Made by a program: the position numbers and the translations under genes. From Alphaproteobacteria bacterium UBA4588 (GTDB lineage: Bacteria > Pseudomonadota > Alphaproteobacteria > Puniceispirillales > Puniceispirillaceae), in assembly GCA_002387605.1 (NCBI GenBank), contig DGJU01000047.1:1-18874 (forward strand): a stretch of DNA of 18,874 nucleotides, written 5' to 3'. Of the stretch, positions 15,229-18,874 are shown piece after piece (the first letter of the stretch is position 1; each line of letters opens with the position of its first letter). The notes under the pieces are model-generated. The model did no database searches. It was not told the origin of the DNA and saw nothing but the letters and a program-made list of their open reading frames with translations.

Positions 15229-16449
15229 TCATCCTGATGAGGAGGATGCATTTGACGGTGTCACCTGCCCATTCTGGACATGAAAAAACTGTGCATTTTG
15301 TGAAAGTGGTGCGAATGCATGTTCATCTGCTCCACTATACCATACCTGTCCACGTAATGCAGAACATAACGCGAATAAATGTGTGCGTCTGCGCTCATCC
15401 AAATGAGCAGCAACATCATCCAAAAGTAACAATGGCGGGCGACCAAGACGCTCATCTTGAAGCTGTGCATGTGCCAATATCGCCGATATCATCACAGCTT
15501 TCTGCTCACCTGTTGAAGCCTCTGCGGCAGAGCGACCAGAAAACATCATTACCAGGTCAGTTTCGTGCGGACCCGGCATTGATACATTGCCCGCCTTTCG
15601 GCTGGTTGCGGCCATTTGCATAATTCTGTCTTCAATATCAATCGCTGGCAATCCGGCATCTAGCAGCTGGTGCGCCTCCCCTTGCAAAAGAGCGTTCACT
15701 TTCGGAAATAAAGTATCCATCGCTGCCGACTGCCGGTTCATATCAGCAATAAGAGCAGCACGTGTTGCCATGATAGCAACCCCTGTTTCTGCCAGTATCT
15801 GCTCTAGCCCTGCAAACCAGCTTTTATCGCCAGTGCCATCAGCCAACAGCCGGCTGCGTTCACGCCACGCCTTTTCATACCGGACAATACGGCCATTATG
15901 GGCGTCATCAAACGCAATGGCGAGCCGGTCAACAAACCGGCGCCGCGATGATGCAGATCCGATGAATAAGCCATCCATCTGCGGGGTCAGCCATGATACA
16001 GCAAGATGCTGGGCAAGCGCATTCTGGGATGATGGGGCGCCTTGAATACGCACAATACGGCTTGCCTCAGGGTTGTCTGCATCAGCCCCGGTCCCGATTG
16101 TTAACGGTCCCTCAGGCGTTTCAAGCTCAGCAAAAAGCGCCCATGGCCCAATGGGGGCTTTGCGAGTGCCATCCTGCGCTGCGTCGGGCGCGCGGGTGCC
16201 AAAGGCATCACGAGACGCGCGCCGCAAGCCCCGTCCGGGGGCGAGCATGGAGAGCGCTTCCATCATGTTTGTTTTTCCGGCACCATTCGGGCCAGTCAGG
16301 ACAACAGACTGGGCATCACACGCAAGCTCCGCATGGGTATAATTACGAAACTTGTCAACCGACAGCCGGCGCAGGCTGAACTGCTTTTCTGGGTACTGCG
16401 CTCGTGGCGGCACTGCCTTTGTTGCTGTAAGCGGCAAGACATCACCCAT
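15229..16449 (-). CDS. recF: DNA replication and repair protein RecF
   Basis: This 406-aa SMC-like ATPase loads RecA at gaps together with RecO and RecR. Visible are FRNYTHAEL near the N-terminus, Walker A TGPNGAGKTN (residues 52-61), the signature EASTGEQKAVMISAIL (310-325) and Walker B LLLLDDVAAHLDE (340-352). It is somewhat longer than E. coli RecF because of an N-terminal extension of about 25 residues before the first core strand and small Ala/Gly-rich insertions. I use the ATG at 16449; a TTG at 16458, directly after the dnaN stop, is possible and would add three residues. No clear ribosome site is seen for either, so coupling to dnaN is likely. Confidence 0.95.
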   Translation of the reverse strand: MGDVLPLTATKAVPPRAQYPEKQFSLRRLSVDKFRNYTHAELACDAQSVVLTGPNGAGKTNMMEALSMLAPGRGLRRASRDAFGTRAPDAAQDGTRKAPIGPWALFAELETPEGPLTIGTGADADNPEASRIVRIQGAPSSQNALAQHLAVSWLTPQMDGLFIGSASSRRRFVDRLAIAFDDAHNGRIVRYEKAWRERSRLLADGTGDKSWFAGLEQILAETGVAIMATRAALIADMNRQSAAMDTLFPKVNALLQGEAHQLLDAGLPAIDIEDRIMQMAATSRKAGNVSMPGPHETDLVMMFSGRSAAEASTGEQKAVMISAILAHAQLQDERLGRPPLLLLDDVAAHLDERRRTHLFALCSALRGQVWYSGADEHAFAPLSQNAQFFHVQNGQVTPSNASSSSG

Positions 16450-16458
16450 CAGCAGCAA

Positions 16459-17562
16459 CTATACCCGCATCGGCATCAGGACAAACAGATTATCTTCGTC
16501 ACCGGGAGTCGAAATAAGACTTGGCGAGCCTGAGTCTGATAAAGCCATCTGCATGATATCACCTTCGATTTGCTGGGCAATCTCAAGCAGGTAGCGTGCA
16601 TTAAACCCGATTTCGATATCATCGCCGGAATAGGTAACTTCTAGCTCTTCTGTGGCGCTTGACGCATCAGGGTTGCTAGCAGACAAGGTAAGGGTGGTTC
16701 CAGAAACAGCTAGTTTTACCGAACGCGACTTTTCAGATGAGATAGTCGAGACCCGGTCAACAGCACTTGAAAACAGACTTCTATCGACTGTTAAAATCTT
16801 ATCGTTACCCTCTGGAATAACCCGGGTATAATCCGGAAATGAGCCATCGATCAGTTTTGATGTGAGACGCACCGAACCAAAGGCAAACTCTGCCCGTGTT
16901 TCAGATAGGGATACGTGCATTTCACCTTCGGCATCATCCAGCAATTTGCGTAACTCACCAACTGCTTTGCGTGGCAGAATGATTTCCGGCATTGTCTCAG
17001 CGCCTTGCGGCATATCGATGCGCGCAAGAGCAAGCCTGTGGCCGTCTGTTGCAACCGCTGCCAAGGCGCCTGAGTCTGACTTATGGAAATAAATGCCATT
17101 CAGGTAATAACGGGTTTCTTCGGTTGAAATAGCAAACCGTGTCATATCGATCTGATGGCGTAAATCAGCTGTTGTCAGGATAAACTTCACCGGCAGGTCT
17201 GATGTGTTAAAAGCCGGGAAATCATCAACCGGTAATGTTGGCACCTTAAAGCTAGACCGACCAGCACTAATCTGGGCATTGCCATCAGATACATGGATGC
17301 TTACCTCAGACCCATCAGGCAGTTTGCGAATAATATCATTAAGGAGATGCGCCGGCACCGTGCAGCTTCCCTCCTGTATCACTGAACAATCCAGTTCAGT
17401 CATGATATCCATATCCATATCTGTTGCTGTCAAAGACAGCTTTGATGATTCGGCGCGCAGGACAATATTCGCAAGAATCGGAATTGTATTCCGACGTTCA
17501 ACAACAGAACTTACATGGCCTAAAGGACGCAACAAATTCATCCGGTCGATAGCAATTTTCAT
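16459..17562 (-). CDS. dnaN: DNA polymerase III beta subunit (sliding clamp)
   Basis: This 367-aa protein has the standard clamp length with three repeated domains. Recognisable pieces are LLRPLGHVSSVVERRNTIPI (residues 10-29), LSLTATDMDMDI, VPAHLLNDIIRKLPDGSEV, the second-domain TEETRYYLNGIYFH and ATDGHRLALARI, and the C-terminal GDEDNLFVLMPMRV with the M-P-M-R ending typical of the clamp. It forms a dimeric ring that tethers polymerase III and is the partner of DnaA inactivation and repair polymerases. The start is the ATG at 17562; ACAGGG lies about 9 nt upstream and is only a fair ribosome site. The leader is separated from dnaA by a terminator, so dnaN probably has its own promoter and leads the recF-gyrB-regB-regA run. 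Confidence 0.97.
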   Translation of the reverse strand: MKIAIDRMNLLRPLGHVSSVVERRNTIPILANIVLRAESSKLSLTATDMDMDIMTELDCSVIQEGSCTVPAHLLNDIIRKLPDGSEVSIHVSDGNAQISAGRSSFKVPTLPVDDFPAFNTSDLPVKFILTTADLRHQIDMTRFAISTEETRYYLNGIYFHKSDSGALAAVATDGHRLALARIDMPQGAETMPEIILPRKAVGELRKLLDDAEGEMHVSLSETRAEFAFGSVRLTSKLIDGSFPDYTRVIPEGNDKILTVDRSLFSSAVDRVSTISSEKSRSVKLAVSGTTLTLSASNPDASSATEELEVTYSGDDIEIGFNARYLLEIAQQIEGDIMQMALSDSGSPSLISTPGDEDNLFVLMPMRV

Positions 17563-17683
17563 CTGGACAAACCCTGTCTTATTCGTGGTAATGACGCGGT
17601 TATTTTAGTTCTACACACAAAATGTAGCATAATAAACACAAAAAACCGCTATATGTCGGTGAAAAACGTCGACTGTTCACACA
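17563..17683 (-). promoter_or_regulatory. AT-rich dnaN leader, probable promoter region
   Basis: This 121-bp stretch lies between the dnaA terminator and the dnaN start. It is T-rich on the minus strand and contains TAAAAT (minus strand, near 17604) as the best -10-like hexamer, but its -35 match is poor. A CTACA/TGTAG inverted repeat (17611-17627) sits just upstream. I find no consensus DnaA box (TTATNCACA) here. A promoter is inferred from the terminator upstream and the gene position, not from a strong motif. Confidence 0.35.
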
Positions 17684-17712
17684 TAAAAACGGCTTGTTCA
17701 TTCCAGAACAAG
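17684..17712 (-). terminator. intrinsic terminator of dnaA
   Basis: On the minus strand CTTGTTC (17712-17706), a 6-nt loop, and GAACAAG (17699-17693) form a perfect 7-bp stem. It is followed by CCG and five T. It lies 33 bp after the dnaA stop codon, so dnaA and dnaN are likely separate transcripts. Confidence 0.65.
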
Positions 17713-17744
17713 GTGCCAGCCAAGCGCGACAGCATTATAAGTGT

Positions 17745-18874
17745 TTAATTATCAACCAGATTTGCTTTTAACGTGCTGATATCATCAGCAATTTCAGCAT
17801 CATCACGAAGCAATTCACCAACTTTACGCACAGCGTGCATAATTGTTGTGTGATCACGGCCACCAAAACGGCGCCCGATCTCTGGATAGGAAAATGTCGT
17901 TAAATCTTTGGACAGATACATGGCAATCTGGCGCGGCCGTGCAACGGTGCGCGAGCGGCGCGCAGAAAACATATCAGCTGTCCGAATATTATAATAACTT
18001 GCGACCTGCTTTTGAATATCTTCAACCGTGACACGCCTGTTATTGCTGCGTAGCAAATCGGATAATACCTCACGCGCCATTTCAACGGTAATATCGCGGC
18101 CAACCAATGTTGCTTGTGCAACCAGCCTGTTGAAGGCCCCTTCGATTTCACGAATATTGGATGTGATTCGGTTAGCAAGGAACTCAAGAACCTTATCTGG
18201 GACCAGAACATCACAGCGCTCACGCCGAGACTGCAGGATTCCCAGCCTTAGCTCATAATTAGCCGGATGAATATCAGCAACCATACCCCAGCCAAGACGC
18301 GAGCGCAGCCGCTCTTCCATGCCGGATAGGTCTGTTGGTGATTTATCAGCAGACAGAATCACCTGACGCCCATCTTCAACAAGCGCATTGAAGGTATGAA
18401 AGAACTCTTCCTGGGTTGAATCCTTACCAGAAATAAACTGCACATCATCAATCATCAGAACGTCAACAGACCGGAACTGCTCTTTGAATGACATCATGTC
18501 GCGATACCGCAACGCACGGATAAATCTGTACATGAATTTTTCGGCCGATAAATACATCACCCGGCGATGCGGATGACGGGCGTTAATTTCCCATGCGATC
18601 GCGTGCATCAAATGCGTTTTACCAAGACCAACCCCACCATAGAGGAAAAGCGGGTTAAAGGCTGCTGTTGTTGTTTCAGCAACACGGCGGGCAGCAGCAA
18701 ATGCCAGCTCGTTTGGCTTGCCAACAATAAATCTATCAAAAGTGAAACGACTATCAAGACCGCCAACCATATCAGCTGCGTTTTGTGATGCTGGCGCATC
18801 TGTCTCTGGCATCTGTGATAAGCGTGGTGGATAATCTGGTGCTGATTTCACCGACGCTGACTGCATTGGCGCTG
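17745..18874 (-). CDS. dnaA: chromosomal replication initiator DnaA, 5' end cut by window edge
   Basis: The frame is open from the right edge to a TAA at 17745. An internal ATG at 18866 is not the true start: it lies in the linker just before the ATPase domain, and the family's N-terminal DnaB/DiaA-binding domain is missing and must lie beyond the window. Counting from that Met, the AAA+ domain shows Walker A YGGVGLGKTHLM (76-87), Walker B DVLMIDDVQF (135-144) and the arginine-finger region near ERLRSRLGWG. Domain IV carries the DNA-recognition signature GRRFGGRDHTTIMHA (331-345). DnaA-ATP opens the origin. The linker is rich in Ala, Pro and Ser. A terminator follows at 17684-17712. Confidence 0.97.
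   Translation of the reverse strand, partial: APMQSASVKSAPDYPPRLSQMPETDAPASQNAADMVGGLDSRFTFDRFIVGKPNELAFAAARRVAETTTAAFNPLFLYGGVGLGKTHLMHAIAWEINARHPHRRVMYLSAEKFMYRFIRALRYRDMMSFKEQFRSVDVLMIDDVQFISGKDSTQEEFFHTFNALVEDGRQVILSADKSPTDLSGMEERLRSRLGWGMVADIHPANYELRLGILQSRRERCDVLVPDKVLEFLANRITSNIREIEGAFNRLVAQATLVGRDITVEMAREVLSDLLRSNNRRVTVEDIQKQVASYYNIRTADMFSARRSRTVARPRQIAMYLSKDLTTFSYPEIGRRFGGRDHTTIMHAVRKVGELLRDDAEIADDISTLKANLVDN

Noticed and set aside
15237..16379. Several plus-strand frames of 128-152 codons opposite recF
   Set aside because: Low-complexity, Ser/Arg/His-rich translations opposite a well-supported recF; typical shadow frames.
18826..18834. GGTGGATAA, one mismatch from the DnaA box TGTGGATAA
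   Set aside because: Single copy, inside the dnaA linker coding region, and lacking other boxes or an AT-rich unwinding element nearby.

Overview
The window looks like alphaproteobacterial chromosome close to the replication-initiation locus. On the minus strand, from the right edge, it carries dnaA, dnaN, recF and gyrB, followed by a redox two-component pair of the RegB/RegA (PrrB/PrrA, ActS/ActR) type, which is an alphaproteobacterial hallmark. The compact, moderate-GC layout, the many EamA/DMT permeases and an HpsN-like histidinol dehydrogenase paralogue would suit a marine lineage such as SAR116, but that placement is inference. Every gene I can support is on the minus strand, so the reading order is right to left. 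The window cuts dnaA at its 5' end and the HisD-like gene at its 3' end.

Layout in reading order. (1) 18874-17745 dnaA (partial), then a 182-bp gap with a good intrinsic terminator and an AT-rich leader. (2) 17562-10838: dnaN, recF, gyrB, regB and regA, tightly spaced; regB starts on the last base of the gyrB stop codon. (3) 10734-5781: three DMT permeases joined by 4-bp ATGA overlaps, a type II L-2-haloacid dehalogenase, a secreted DUF4864-like protein, and a fourth DMT permease ending at a terminator. (4) 5690-3026: a fumarylacetoacetate/fumarylpyruvate hydrolase-family enzyme, a metallo-beta-lactamase-fold hydrolase and a fifth DMT permease. (5) 2886-1196: a small rhodanese coupled to an FAD/NAD(P)-binding oxidoreductase. 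(6) 1052 to the left edge: an HpsN/HisD-type dehydrogenase.

How the genes fit together. The right half is core replication machinery (initiator, clamp, gap-repair protein, gyrase B) with a membrane redox sensor and its regulator apparently co-transcribed. The left half is accessory: small-molecule hydrolases (dehalogenase, FAH, MBL) and oxidoreductases alternating with five DMT permeases, consistent with uptake or efflux of small organic acids or other metabolites. No substrate can be named from sequence.

No gene-free stretch exceeds 300 bases; the longest gaps are 17563-17744, 1053-1195, 2887-3025 and 10735-10837. I see no tRNA, rRNA, CRISPR array, insertion sequence, phage gene or convincing oriC. 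I did not find a clearly novel multi-gene system. The most unusual points are the gyrB-regB coupling, the Lys next to the phospho-acceptor His of RegB, and the DMT cluster.
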